From Porpolomopsis calyptriformis (Eukaryota; Basidiomycota; Agaricomycetes; Agaricales; Hygrophoraceae): DNA of 64,000 bases. Position 1 is the stretch's first letter. Each line of letters opens with the position of its first letter. Position numbers and translations under genes: made by a program. The stretch covers positions 1,984,001 to 2,048,000 of the forward strand of contig OX621163.1 in assembly GCA_951640195.1 (NCBI GenBank), written 5' to 3'. The notes under the pieces are model-generated. The model saw nothing but the letters and a program-made list of their open reading frames with translations, had not been told where the DNA came from and ran no database searches. Positions 9,755 through 22,941 of this stretch are shown one piece after another.

Positions 9755-11960
9755 GTAACCCCAAGAAAAGTCAAAGATGTTCAAGCCTTTTTAGGGACCT
9801 TGAATGAATACTGATGCTTTATCAAAGACTTTTCCACCATTGCTCAACCCCTTCATAACCTGACATGAAAGGATATACCCTGGACCTGGACCGATCAAGA
9901 AGAGACCTCCTTTAGGAAACTCAAGAACGTGATCACTACTACTCTGATCCTTTGGGTCCCTGATCCAGATCTCCCTTATAAGGTTTAGACTGATGCTTCA
10001 GACTTTGCTCTAGGTGCAATCCTGTCACAACAACATAGTGATGGACTATAGTATCCAACTGCTTACTATTCCTGAACCATGACACCCCCTGAGTAGAATT
10101 ACCCTATCCATGACAAAGAGTTACTAGCAATTATAGATGCCTTCGAAGAATGGCGGCACTATCTGGAAGGTGCCAAACACAAAGTCATAGTCCAATCTGA
10201 TAATATCGCGCTTAAGTACTTCATGACCAACCGAAACTTATCCCGCCGACAAGCACGATGGGCCACCTTCCTTTCCTGATTTGACTTCACCATTGAGCAC
10301 CACTCTGGGAAGTCCAACAAAGCTGATAGACTGTTACGATGACCTGACTATCTCCCTCCATCCTTGGATAATGTGAATCAAATCCTCCTCCCAGAAAACC
10401 TCTTCAAAATGCGCCATCTGAGTATGCTCGAAAAGTGCACTGTCCAGACTGAAATAAGTCTCACTGGTGATGGAGAAAACCTGGATGACAAGTTACGTCT
10501 GACCACCTTACCTGATGCTATCAAGAAGAGACTTGATGAATCAACTGGCTGGACCCAAACTGATGGGATTGTCTATGACGATTGGAATCGACAATATGTA
10601 CCCCATACCCCTAACCTTCGAACTGATGTCATCAGACGTCACCATGATCCCCCCTATGTTGGACACCCTGGAATCCAGAAAACTGTAGAGCTCATAAGCC
10701 ATCACTACTTCTGGGATGGCATTCGCAAGGATGTCATAAACTATATCAAGTCCTACCCTACCTGTCAGCAGACAAAAGCATTCCCAGCTAAACCATCTGG
10801 TTTGCTTCACCCAATCCCCCCTAGCTTATCACCCTGGGATGAAATCACAGCTGACCTGATCACTCAGCTCCCCAACTCCCATGGCTATCAAGCAATCTTT
10901 GTTATTGTTGACCGCTTTACCAAGCATGCTCACTTTATCCCTACTACCAATAATCTCTCTGCTGAAGGCACTGCTCGACTCTATTATGACTATGTGTGGT
11001 GACACCATGGATGGCCCAAAAAGGTCATCACTGATCGAGGAACTCAGTTTGCAGCCTGCTTCATGCTTGCACTGAATGACCTCCTAGGAATCAAGACTGC
11101 CTTATCAACAGCTTTCCACCCCCAAACTGATAGCCAAACTGAATGGGTCAACCAAGAACTTGAACAGTACCTCCGTCTCTACACAAACTTTATGCAAGAT
11201 GACTGGTTTGAATGGCTAGCTCAAGCTGAGTTTGCCTATAATAACCGTGAACAAGTTTCTACTGGGTACTCCCCCTTCTTCCTAGAATATGGTTGACACC
11301 CTCATACTCCCATAACCCCCTCGATAACAACACCAAACCCATCTGCTAATGGATTTGTTGCGCAATCCAAGCATGCTCAGATAGTGGCAAAAAATGCCCT
11401 CTTAGAAGCAGCAACCTCTATGAAGCGACATGCTGATCAATATTGACATGAAGCCCCTCACTATAAAGTTGGTGACAAAGTTTGGCTATCCACTGCTCAC
11501 CTCAATACTGGAAGACCTTCCCACAAGCTAGATGTCAGAAGGACTGGACCCTTCTCAATTCAGGAAAGAGTAGGTGACTCTGCCTATCGCCTAACTCTGC
11601 CCCCTGGCTAGCGTGTCCACCCTGTTTTCCATGTCTCACTACTGAGACCTGCCATTCTTGATGAACAACTCCATCCTGATGATAGTATCCAAAGACCTCC
11701 CCCTGATGTGATCAATGGCCATGACGAATATGAAGTAGAAAACCTTTTAGGACAATGTTTAATGCGAGGACAAACCTAATACCTTGTCAAATGGAAAGGC
11801 TACCCTACCTCTGAAGCCACCTGGGAACCATGATCTGAACTGATCAAACATGCCTATGATATTGTCCTGCGTCATGAGAATAACCACTCCCTTCATTCCA
11901 TTGACTATGACTACTTCCCTTTGAAACTTCGAGGACGAAGTTCCTTTTAGCTGGGGATGA
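9755..11960 (+). pseudogene. Ty3/gypsy element F, 5'-truncated pol
   Basis: The frame starts in the RT end (VKDVQAFLG), continues through RNase H ([28 protein letters not shown]) and integrase (HPGIQKTV, SCQQTKAF-type zinc region, ITADLITQLP, TDRGTQF, AFHPQTDSQTE), then a GPF segment. It ends with a chromodomain near 11725-11880 (YEVENLL, YLVKWKGYP, TWEP). The longest open part is 10364-11002. At least eight in-frame stops, mostly TGA, break it. Everything upstream of the RT thumb, including gag, protease and the 5' LTR, is absent. A purine-rich run just before 11961 is the likely polypurine tract. Confidence 0.85.
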
Positions 11961-12690
11961 TGTCAGAAATCTCAAACCTGATACCTTGCACCATCTGAAC
12001 ACACTCGTTTCGCGCACCTTTGGATGATGTCATATCACCTTGCGTGATCTGAGTGTACTCATCCTGCGCACCTTTGGATGATATCATATCACCTTGCGTG
12101 ATCCGAGTGTACTTGTCCTGCGCACCTTTAGATGATGTCATATCACCTTGCATGATCCGAGTGTACTTGTCCTGCACACCTTTGGATGATGTCATATCAT
12201 CTTGCGTGATCCAAGCATACTTGTCCTGCGCACTAAACCAAAGATAACTCAAGATCTACTGATTGGATTCATTCCAAAATTGGTTCGTTGGAATCCCTAA
12301 AAGCCATGCACCATCCGAGTGCACTCGTCCTGCGCACTCTGAGCCACTCCACCATTCGGACCATCCATAATGGTCCCTTTCTTCCCTTTCTACTTTTTAT
12401 CCCATACATTCTGTTAGAGTCCCCTTTGAAGGCTATATTGTAGATGACTTCCCCTTACATACAAGGTCCTTACGACCCTCAGATGTTCGTTCCTCTTAGT
12501 CCTTCATAAAATCCCTTTATTTGCTATGCATATATAATGTACGCATTTTATAGTAGACTACTCTAGTTTTGACTTACTCATCTACATACTGTGGTTCCGC
12601 CTCAAATCCAATAGCTTCTTTGGAACACTTGTCAACCCTGATTGTGTCGTGTTAGGCCCAGAGAACCCCCTTGGAACCTCGGTCCTGACA
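11961..12690 (+). mobile_element. 3' LTR of element F
   Basis: The 730-bp LTR begins TGTCAGAAATCTC and ends GGTCCTGACA. A solo copy with the same ends occurs at 37578-38198. The size difference between the two (109 bp) is explained almost entirely by two extra 54-bp repeat units here. Its right edge abuts the gag frame of element G in mid-codon sequence. Confidence 0.88.
12013..12228 (+). repeat. 54-bp tandem repeat, four units, inside LTR F
   Basis: Four head-to-tail units start at 12013, 12067, 12121 and 12175, each exactly 54 bp. They share the core CACCTTTGGATGATGTCATA and the TGATC(C/T)GAGTGTACTTGTCC segment. The solo LTR at 37578 has only two units (37630-37737). Each unit carries a TGATGTCAT core, close to a CRE-type bZIP site. 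Units differ mainly at CpG/TpG positions. Confidence 0.85.
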
Positions 12691-13484
12691 GTGACCATCT
12701 ACCTCTGTGGCCAACAGGTTACTAGCAATGAAGAACATATTCTTGTTACCCTTTCCTACATGAAGGAAGGGATGGCAGCAACCTGGGCTCAGCATTATGT
12801 TGATGAATACTTCAGTGTGGTAAATGATGAAGGAGACCCCGTTCCCCTTGGACCCTGGAGTACCTTTAGGGATGCCCTCACTGTGAGCTTTGCAGATTGC
12901 ATAACTGAGCGGCAGGCTTGTGAGGAAGTTAAGCACTGCCAATAGGATTGCCAACAAATTGATGAATGGATCCTCAAGCTCAAGCTTCTCTTTCATGATG
13001 CTGGTCTTGAAAACTCTAATAAGGAGCAGATTTGCATCCTTGAAAAGAACACCCACCAGGCTATTATTCACCAGGTTTACTCATCTCCTCCCCACCACAT
13101 ACCCAGCTTACCACGACAAGGTCATGATGATTGGATGACTCTTTGAACAGTTCCAATCCCACAAATGCTTGCAAAAGCCTATGGCTCCTACCACCTTCTG
13201 TCCTACCCCCCACCCTCCTGCTCAGAACCAAACCTCTCCAGATATTAAGACCTCCTCTGGAATTATCCATGGTGGTCGAGGTGTGCCAATGGATCTGGAC
13301 AAGATGCAACAGAGTAATCATTGCTTCAATTGTGGTGAAGTTGGACACTTCCATCATGACTACCCCCAGGAGAAGGTGAAAGTCAATGTTAGGGCACTTA
13401 TGATGGAGATGGATGATGATGAACTTAGTGAGCTGAATAGGCTTTTAAACCAACAGGCCCAGGATTTTCACAATGGTCAGTGAA
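12691..13484 (+). pseudogene. Element G, gag (capsid part and zinc knuckle)
   Basis: The frame begins abruptly at the LTR F edge in the middle of the capsid-like region (VTIYLCG..., LVTLSYMKEG...WAQHYVD), which aligns with gag of element E at about 23,700-23,850. It contains a TAG at 12943 and TGA at 13136. The zinc knuckle region is CFNCGEVGHFHHDY: the last cysteine of the CX2CX4HX4C pattern is tyrosine here, while element E keeps it. The conserved MDLDKMQQ and NVRAL segments flank it. The N-terminal proline-rich part is missing. Confidence 0.8.
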
Positions 13485-13499
13485 GACGCGTTTCCTTCA

Positions 13500-16400
13500 T
13501 CCAACTGAATATGCTCTTTTCTTGCGTTGCTTGTAGAATGATTCGGACTTCCTCTCTACTCCCTCTATGACGCGATATACAGTAAATGCCAATGCCAGCG
13601 TCTCTTCACCTTCTCTGACAAGTCTGAATTCAAACTTGCAACAAGCAGAAACCCTGGAATGCACCCTGCCCTATCCTCTCCCCTTGTTACCCACCACTAT
13701 CGCTACTACTCTTAGATGTAACCCCCATCAAGCAATCCCCATCCTCAAGCAATGGTCTCACCCTGTACGCTTCTGCGAGATGACTCAACACACTATCAAT
13801 GAAATCAATCTGCTGTCCCCCGAGAATGCCATCTGTGCTATTAATGAACTCAAGGACCCTCACGTGTTTGTTTGAGGCACCAAAGGATCCCAGCTTGTTC
13901 TCAAGACCACCATTGTCACTCTTGACAATCGAGCTGAACATCAAGCAACTGCTCTGGTTGATAGCAGATGCGAAGGCTCTTGTATTGATGTGAAATATGT
14001 CCATGACTATGACCTGCATACAGTCAAGCTTGCATGTCCAGTCCCTGTGCTAAATGCAGATGGCCAGCCTAATGCTGAAGGACCAATCTCTGAAATGGTT
14101 ACTCTTGAGCTCAGGGTTGGTACCCACTGGGAGCGAATCAACTTTGGTGTTACCAACCTTGGCAAAGGACAGATCTTCCTTGGTCATGATTGGCTCAAGA
14201 TTCACAACCCCTCAGTGGACTAGAAGAAAGGAACCTTTATCTTTGACAGATGTCCTTCTGACTGTAACCCTTATATCAATTCTTGCAGCTTGAATACTCT
14301 CACTCTTGAGGAGGGAGATCGCATCCTCATGGTGGACCCTACCCCTGCAATCAATATCCACCTCCTCATGACTAAGTCCCAGGAACTCGTGATCAAAGCA
14401 TATGAGGCTCAGGACAAGACTGCCTCCTGGAGAGAGAGTGTCCCTTCTTACCTTCATGAGTTTGAGGATGTATTCACCAAGGAAGAGTTTGATGAACTTC
14501 CACCTCATCATCCCTGGGATCATGCTATTGAACTTCTACCTGGAACTGAAGAAGTACTTGACTGCAAGATCTATCCACTTAGTGTGGATGAACAAGCTCA
14601 ACTCGATGAATTCCTTGATGAAAACCTCTGGACTGGATGAATCCGACCCTCTATCTCCCCTATTGCCTCCCCCTTCTTCTTCATTAAGAAAAAAGATGGA
14701 AGACTCTGACCTATACAAGACTACCACAAGCTTAATGAAATCACTGTCAAGAACCAGTATCCTCTCCCTTTAATCACAGAATTGATCGACACGCTACAGA
14801 ATGCCTATTATTTCACCAAGCTAGATATACGCTGGGGCTACAACAATGTCCGGATCAGGGAGGGGGATGAATTCAAGGCAGCCTTTCCTACCAATCGCGG
14901 TTACTTCGAACCCCTTGTTATGTTCTTCAGTCTTACAAATTCCCCTGCCACCTTTCAAAATATGATAAACGACATCTTCCATGTCCAAATCCGCCAAGGT
15001 CATGTCCTAATCTACATTGACGACATCCTCATCTTCAACAAAGATCTTGATACGCATCACAAACATGTCTATGAAGTAATGTCCCTTCTTCGTAAACACA
15101 AGCTCTACCTCAAGCCAGAGAAGTGCAACTTTGACCAGAATAAAGTGGAGTACCTTGGTGTCATCATTTCTGAAGGAAAAGTTGAGATGGACCTGATCAA
15201 GGTCAAGGGAATCTCTGAATGGCCAATTCCCCAATGCAAACGTGATGTTCAGTCCTTCCTCGGATTCTGTAACTTCTACCGATGTTTTATCCACCACTTT
15301 GCTGGAATTGCCCAACCTCTTAACACCCTTACTGGAAGTGTTCCTTTTGACTGGACTCAAGACTGCCAGAATGCTTTTGACCAACTCAAGACTCTTATTA
15401 CCACTTCTCCAATTCTCTCCATCGCTAATGACTGGGACCCTTTCCATGTAGAGACTGATGCTTCAGACTATGCCATAGGTGCTGTTCTCTCCCAACAACA
15501 GGACAACATTTGGAAGCCAATTGGCTTCATCTCAAAATCTCTCACCCCTATAGAACAAAATTATCAGATCTATGACTGCGAATTACTTGCTGTGATAATT
15601 GCGCTCCAGGAATTCCGCCAACATTTAATATCAGCTAAGCAAGATTTCGAGATCTGGACAGATCATGCTAATCTCCAATACTTCAAAAAGCCTCAAAAGC
15701 TTAACAAACGACAGGCCCGTTAGCTCACAGAGCTACAAGATTATCACTTCACGCTTCACCACATCCCTGGGAAATCAAACTCTAAGGCTGATATCCTGTC
15801 AAGATGACCAGGATTTGAGAGGGGGATAGATGACAATAATGATGCCATTTTACTCACAGATAATCTCTTCTCACCTTTCGACACTCTCCCTTGCGAACCC
15901 TTAGGCCCTGTCCCAGAAGAAAACAAACTTGATCTATGGCAAGTCCAACACAATATTAAGCCTGTCGACTTCCATTCCCAAATTGTCCGAGCTCGCAACA
16001 ACCTGGACAATACTATCATGCTTGTTTCAGAAAGGGATCAAAACTGGGAAACCTCTAATGATGGTGTCCGTACCTTCAAGAATCAGATTTATGTCCCTAT
16101 TGACAAAACCCTCCGTGGCGACATCATCTCTCAGTATCATGACACCCCACTCTCTGGACACTATGGCTGGTACAAGACTGCTGAAGGTGTCCTTCAAGAC
16201 TACTGGTGGCCCACGCTTCAATGAGATGTTGCAACCTATGTTGCTGGATGTGAACCTGTCAAAGGACCAAAGCTTCTCATCTCCCTACCAAGACCCCACT
16301 CTACCCCTTTGAACCACCAATGCAACCTTGGGAAATGATTATGGTCGACCTTGTAGGCCCCATACCAGAGTGTCAAGGCTATAATGCTGTCCTTACCATC

Positions 16401-17859
16401 GTTGACTGGTTCACAAAGGCTGTCAAGTTCGAACCAACCCATATTGAACTCAACTCTGAAGGCTTTGCCAAAATCATTTGAGACTGTGTGATCTGAGACC
16501 ATGGACTCCCCAAATGAATCATCCATGATTGTGACCCCAGATTTGTATCAAAGTATATGACCAACCTCTTTCACCTTCTTGGAACCTCCCAAAACATCTC
16601 CACTGCCTACCATCCCCAAACTGATGGTCAGACTGAACAGATGAATCAGATGCTTGAACAGTATCTCTGTATCTTTATCAACCACCATCAGGACAACTGG
16701 AAGGAATGGCTTGTGCTAGCTGAATTTTCATACAACAACTCTATTCATGCTGCAACTCACCAAACACCATTCTTCCTCAAATATGGTTGGCACCCCTGGA
16801 AAGGAGATAGCTCCAAGAAGGAAGTTAGGAATGAATCTGCTCAAGAGTTTGCCACTCATATGAAGAACATCCACTGTGAAGCTGAATCTGCCCTTCGCCA
16901 AGTGAATGAACGGATGAAAGAAACCCATAATAGGCATGCCTGTCAAGCTGTTGAATACCAACCTAGAGACCAAGTTTACCTTGCTTCAACCAATCTTCAC
17001 ACTAATCATCCAATGAAGAAACTTGATGACAAATGTTTTGGACCCTTCAAGATTGTTGAGAGGGTTGGTCACTCCTCTTACCGCCTTGAACTCCCTTGGC
17101 CTGGTCTCCACCCTGTGTTCAATGAATCATATCTTTCTCCATATTGTCCCCCCAAATTCCCGAATCAAAGAAAACCTCCCCCTCCGCTCCCTTTAGATAT
17201 CGAAGGAGAACCTGAGTATATTGTTGAAGAAATTCGTGACTCCCATCGATGAAGAGGACGTCTCCAATACCTAGTCTATTGGAAGGGATACACCCATGAA
17301 GAGGACACCTGGGAGCCTGAATGAAATGTCAAAAATGCCCTAGATCTAGTCAGCAAATTCCACATTGAGAATCCAAATCACCTAGCCCCTACCAATAATA
17401 TTAGAGTGATCCAGACTGATAACTCCCCTAGAGTTGATCCAAGGCTCTATGACCCAGTCACTGATTCACCTGGCGAGGATTATCATCCACCTCAATCTAA
17501 TGACAATCTCGATGCTATTGTTCCATTGTCTCCTGACATTGTTGACCGCCTCCTTGATCTCAAGCAAGATGCCTCTGCCCTTCTCCCTATCCTCCCCCCT
17601 CAAGTTCGTAGAGTTTGGGTTCATGAGTCAACCCCAGTCAATGCTGTCACAGCTGTACTTTGACTTGATGCTCAAGGCCAAACTCTCCATGCCTACCAAA
17701 TTGTGAACCCTCTTCTTGACATCGAGATCCGTAAACGATACGAGTATCAGTCCCCAATTCAACCCTGTTATGCACCCCATTGGCTCCTCCGTGATTACTC
17801 AAGACATCTCCGACATCTATTCTGAACATTGCATAGATGCGATTCTAATGAGAGGGTGG
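13500..17859 (+). pseudogene. Element G, protease, RT, RNase H, integrase and chromodomain
   Basis: In order: aspartic protease region near 13930-14230 (ALVDS, then IFLGHDWLKIHNP); RT at about 14640-15240 with an intact YIDD at 15013-15024; RNase H from 15445 (ETDASDYAIGAVL); integrase from about 16080 (DTPLSGHYG, NEWLxLAEFSYNN-type core, AYHPQTDGQTEQMNQMLEQY); and a chromodomain at about 17210-17345 (EYIVEEI, YLVYWKGYT, TWEPE). After it comes an extra C-terminal tail of about 150 residues also present in element E. The longest open piece is 14782-15723. Stops are mainly TGA with some TAG. Just before 17860 is GAGAGGGTGG, the polypurine tract. Confidence 0.88.
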
Positions 17860-18144
17860 TGTTACAATGAGTCTCTTTTTTGGTTATTATTTCCTTTCTA
17901 TGTGCCAATTCTCTTCTATTATTTTTGATGCTGCGATTGTCACGCTGTTACTCCTTCTTATCTTTCTTATCTTATCTTTTACACTTAATCATTGCTTACA
18001 CAATCATTCCATGGATTGATTACATAATCACATATTCGGACTCAGCTAGGGTAAATATAGGCAGCTCGGAATTGCTTGTACTTCTCTAGGTTGAACCACA
18101 ACTTGGACTTGCCAACTTCCTTGTTTGCATCGGCTAAGACCTAC
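17860..18144 (+). mobile_element. Left part of the 3' LTR of element G
   Basis: The LTR starts TGTTACAATGAG directly after the polypurine tract. It is interrupted at 18144 by element E, whose duplicated target CCTAC occupies 18140-18144, and resumes at 25388. The reunited LTR is 332 bp with TGTTA...TAACA ends. It contains CTTATCTT repeats near 17960. Confidence 0.8.
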
Positions 18145-18511
18145 TGTTATGTCAGCAGTCGGAACCTCAGGTCACTTAGACAGGGGGCAACAAAGAGCTT
18201 AGCACATAAACTAAGGGTGGCAACGTTGAAGGACGAAAACTGGGAGGTACAAGCGTTCTGTGCTCTACTTATACCTACCCAGGCTCGGACTGTGATTGTG
18301 ATAACCACGGCAACAATCTATGGAACAGCTGACTAGTGCGCAGCACTATACAGCCTTGCGCAGCTACTGTGGAGCACGTCTTCATCAGCCAATGGCGTTA
18401 TCACCTCTAATCTATGAGGAGATAAGGTAAAAGATTAGATAAGATGAAGATAAGATCAGATAAGAAGGAAAAGGAAAGTTGGTGAAACGACAAAACGAAG
18501 TGACCATAACA
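18145..18511 (-). repeat. 3' LTR of element E
   Basis: 367 bp, same length as the 5' copy. It holds the GATAAG-rich U3 (about 18415-18465), a TATA box (TATAAGT, - strand, 18267-18273) and the 14-bp segment complementary to the primer-binding site (18228-18241). The polypurine tract GAAGAGAGGGTGA (- strand) lies at 18512-18524. Confidence 0.92.
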
Positions 18512-18524
18512 TCACCCTCTCTTC

Positions 18525-21500
18525 AAATTCGCGTCTGCGCGACATTAGAACAGGTGTTGGAGATGTCTTGAACAGTCTCATAACAACCATCAAGGCGCGT
18601 AACAGGGAGAGGTTGGGAGATGGTATTGGTACCGTCGACAAATCTCTGGAGCAGACAAGGGGGAAACAAGTTGATACATTCAGAGCAACTGTCCTTGGTC
18701 GTCCAGCCACAGAACGGCCGTGATTGCATTGACAGGACTGGATTTGTAGATCCATGCTCAACAAACGATTGAGGGCAAACGGGGGAGAAAGATGGAACCA
18801 TCAAAATCGCATTCGAGTAGTCGATCGACTTCTTCTGGGTGGAGCGGGATGAGGATGTCGATGTTATCACTGACCTTTGGCGATTTGTAGTCCTCGCCAG
18901 TAGTGTCTGTGATTGGGTTGTATAGACGTTCGTCGATCCCGAAGAAGTCATCCATTCAGATAATGCAGAGTCGGAGCTGAGGAGCTGGTCAATCGGGGTG
19001 GAGAACATGGAACTTATCAACCAGTTCCTGAGCGTTCTTGATGTTCGACTCGGGTTCCCAGGTGTTTTCCTCGCTGGTGTAACCTTCCCAGTGTACCAGG
19101 TATTGAAGTCTTCCTCGTCGCAGATGGGAGTCCAAGATTTCATCGACGACATATTCGGAGTCGCCTTCTAGTTGGATTGGGGGAGGAGGGGCAGGTTTTT
19201 TCTGATTGGGAAATGAAGGAGATCAGTAGGGAGAGAGGTAGGATTTGTTGAAGACTGGATGAAGTCCCAACCATTCGTGGGGGAGATCAAGTTTGTAGGC
19301 AGAGCAACCAACCTTCTCAATGACCTTGAAAGGACCGAAGCGCTTGTTGTTGAGCTTCTTCATTGGTCGTTTAGTCTTGATATTGGTGGCAGCCACCCAG
19401 ACCTTATCTCCTGGTGAATACTCTTGAACAGTTCAGACATGTTTGTTGTGGGCAGTCTTCATCGTCTCGTTTGCTCTCTTGAGGGCGGCTTCGGCTTCTT
19501 GATGAACATTTTTCATACGGTCAGCGAATCGAGTCGCGGATTCGTTTCAGACTTCTCTTGTGGTGTCGTTTCCTTTCCAGGGATTCTGGCCATAATTGAC
19601 ATAGAAGGGGGTTTGTTGTGTGGCTGTGTGGACTGAGTTATTGTATGAGAACTCTGCCAGTGCAAGCCATTCCTTCCAATTGTCCTGACGAAGATTGACA
19701 AAAACTCGAAGGTACTGCTTGAGTGTTTGATTCATTTGTTCAGACTGGCTGTCGGTCTGGGGATGATAGGCTGTGGAAACATTCTGGGAGGTGCCCAGAA
19801 GGCAGAAAAGATCAGTCATAAATTTGGAAACGAATTGCGGATCGCGATCGTGGATGATACGTCGGGGGACACCATGATCTCTGCTGACGTGATCACAGAT
19901 GATTTTCGCAAATCCTTCGGAGTTCAGCTCGATGTGGGTGGCTTCGAATTTGACAGCCTTTGAGAAATGATCGACAATCATGAGGATCGCATTGTAGCCC
20001 TGGCATTCAGGTATGGGGCCAACGAGATCAACTGTGATTGTATCCCAGGGTCAAGGTGGGGGGTTGAAGGGATGGAGTGGGGTTTTCGCGGGCAATCGGG
20101 ATGCCTTGGTGCGTTGGCATGTTTCACAACCACGGACATAGGTTTTGACATCTCTCCTGATGGTGGGCCACCAGTAGTCGCGACACACGGCTTCAGAAGT
20201 CTTGAAGGAGCCATAGTGTCCAGAGAGAGGATTGTTGTGGTATTGAGCGATGATTTCGCCACAGAGTGGGGTGTCCTTTGAGACATAAGTCTGGTCCAAG
20301 AAGGTCTTGATACCATCGTCTCGGGTTTTCCAATCAGTTTTTCATTTTTCTTGAAGGAGTGTGACTTGTTTTTCAAAGTTCTGGTATGAATTCTGAATTC
20401 AGGAACAGTAATTAGTGGGTTCAATCTCATGTTGAACCTGATGGAGGTCTACAATAGGGTGATCTGCGGTGGGAAAGAGATTAGCCGGGAGTAAAATAAC
20501 GTCATCGTTATCGTTCACCCCCCTCTCAAAACCTGGTCGTCTCGACAGGATATCGGCCTTAGAATTGGCCCTGCCGGCGACATGGTGGAGAGTGAAGTGA
20601 TAGTCTTGAAGCTCCGTGAGCCACCTAGCTTGGTGCCTGTTCAGCTTCTGAGGCAGTTTGAAGTATTAGAGGTTGGCATGATCTGTCCAAACCTCGAAAA
20701 CCTGCTCAGCAGACAGTAGCCACTTGCGAAACTCTTGGAGCGCAGTCATAATTGCGAGTAGCTTGCGGTCATAAATCTGGTAATTTCGTTCTGTAGGGGT
20801 AAAGGCCTTGGAGACGTAGGCGATGGGCTTCCAAATGTTGTCTTGTCTCTGTGACAATATAGCGCCCAATGCATAGTCTGAGGCATCAGTTTCCACACAG
20901 AGTAAGTCATTATCATTGGAGATAGAGAGGACAGGAGAGGTTGTAATGATTGTTTTCAGGGCGTCAAAGGCATCCTGGCATTCAGTAGTCCAGTTGAAAG
21001 GAGCGTTTCCAGTTAACGTGTTCAGGGGTCAAGCAATCCCGGCAAAATGATAGATGAATCGATGATAGAAGTTGCAGAATCCAAGAAAGGCTTGGACATC
21101 TCACTTGCACTTGGGGGTTGGCCAGTCAGTGATTCCTTGGACCTTGACAGGGTCCATCTTGACGTGGCCTTCTGACACGATGACACCAAGATATTCCACT
21201 TGACATTGGTCGAAGTCGCACTTCTCTGGCTTGAGGTAGAGTTTATGTTCGTGAAGTGTGGTCATCACTTCGTAGATGTGTTGGTGGTGCGTATCGAGAT
21301 CCTTGTCGAAGATGAGGATGTCGTCTATGTAGACTAGGACGTGTCCTTCAATGATTTGGACGTGGAAGATGTCATTCATCATGTTTTGAAAAGTGGTGGG
21401 TGAGTTGGTGAGTCCGAAGAACATGATGAGAGGCTCGAACAAACCGCAATTGGTTTGGAATGCAGCCTTGTGTTTGTCTCCTTCCTTGATCCAGACATTG

Positions 21501-22941
21501 TTGTATCCCCAACGAACATCCAGCTTGGTAAAGTAGCAGGCATTCTGTAGGGTGTCAATCAGTTCGTTGATCAAAGGAAGAGGATACTGGTTTTTGACAG
21601 TCATGTCGTTTAATTTTCAGTAATCTTGGATGGGGCGTAGTCAACCATCTTTCTTCTTGATGAAGAAGAACAGGGAGGCAATGGGAGAAATTGACTTTCG
21701 CATTCATCTGGTGCAGAGGTTCTCTTCCAAGAACTCATCCAGTTGAGCACATTCATCCACGGAGAGTGGGTAGACCTTGCAGTCAAGCTTCTCTTCAGTT
21801 CCAGGGAGAAGTTCGATTGCATGGTCCCAGGGACGACTTGGGGGGAGTTCGTCGAAATCTTCCTTGGTGAAGACATCTTGGAATTCATGGAGGTATTCAG
21901 GTATGATTTCCTTTCAGTTGCAGTCCTTCTTTTGGGCTTCCCAAGCCTTGATCGCGAGGTCCTGAGACTTTGTACCCATCAAGCGAATTTGGATGGCAGG
22001 GTTGAAATCAACCATGAGTAGTTGATCATCATCCTCAAGGGTGAGTTCGTTGATGTTAACAGAATCCAGGAGAGGGGAAGGGTGACAGTCAGGGGGGCAA
22101 TGATCAAGAACGAGAGAGTTGGCCTTCCAATCAATAGAGGGATTGTGAACCTTTAGCCAATCATGTCCGAGGAAAATCTGAGACTTGCCGAGATTTGTGA
22201 TTCCAAAATTGATCTGTTCGATGTGGGTTCCGACCTTAAGCTCAAGCATGACCATTTCGGAGATGGGTCCCTCAGAGTTGGGTTGTCCATCGGCATTGTG
22301 TACCGGAATAGGTCAAGCGAGTTTGGTTGTATGGAGGTCATTTTCACGAATGTACTTGATGTCAATACACGAACCTTCACAGCTGCTGTCGATGAGAGCA
22401 GTTGTGGTGTGTTCAGCATGATTATCCACGGTGACAATAGTGGTTTTGAGGATCAATTGATTCCTGGAGCCTGAGCCATGAATGAACACATGAGGTTCCT
22501 TGAGTTCATTGAGGGCTTGGATGGCGTTCTCTGTTGAAAGGGCGTTGATCTGATCGATCGTGGTCTGAGTCATCTCCAATGATTGGGCGGGGTGAGACCA
22601 TTTTGAGAGAATTGGGATTGCGAAATTAGCCTGTTCCTTAATAGCGTTAACGATTTCCAAAGGGGAAGAAAGAGAGTCGATGTCGATTGAATCGACAGAA
22701 GGGAGAGACAGTGATTCGGGAGTGGGGGAGTTGGGGGATTCGGGGCACTCAGTGCTTTCATCTAGCATAGACAGTGGGGGACGAATTTTATTGATGGGCT
22801 TGTTGGTATCTAATGTTGTACATGCCATCGTATCAATGCAAAGAATGGAAAGAGGAGAAGAAGTAACAAAGGGGGTGTCCGGTACTGTCTGTTCACAATG
22901 CCAGAGTAGGCATGATTCTGTCGAATAGAGTAAGCGCATCT
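18525..22941 (-). pseudogene. Element E, protease, RT, RNase H, integrase and chromodomain
   Basis: Reading leftward: retropepsin region near 22370-22420 (TTALIDSS), then IFLGHDWLKVHNP near 22150; RT open from 21604 to 21101 with an intact YIDD at 21320-21331; RNase H from 20896 (ETDASDYALGAIL, YDRKLLAI). The integrase follows, open 20299-20051 (DTPLCGE, GHYGSFKT, CETCQRTKAS) and 19981-19547 (DHFSKAVKFEATH, HDRDPQF, AYHPQTDSQSEQMNQ). The chromodomain is at about 19150-18990 (LQYLVHWEGYTSEENTWEPE), and a C-terminal tail runs to about 18525. Several TGA and TAG codons and frame changes interrupt it. The catalytic RT pair is kept, unlike in fragment K and the H copies. Confidence 0.88.

Noticed and set aside
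12013..12228. Possible CRISPR array (regular 54-bp repeats)
   Set aside because: Units are contiguous without spacers, in a eukaryotic LTR, and copy number differs between LTRs as in a minisatellite.
18523..19152. 209-codon - strand frame at the end of element E
   Set aside because: The wrong frame; the chromodomain and C-terminal tail read in the neighbouring frame of the same strand.
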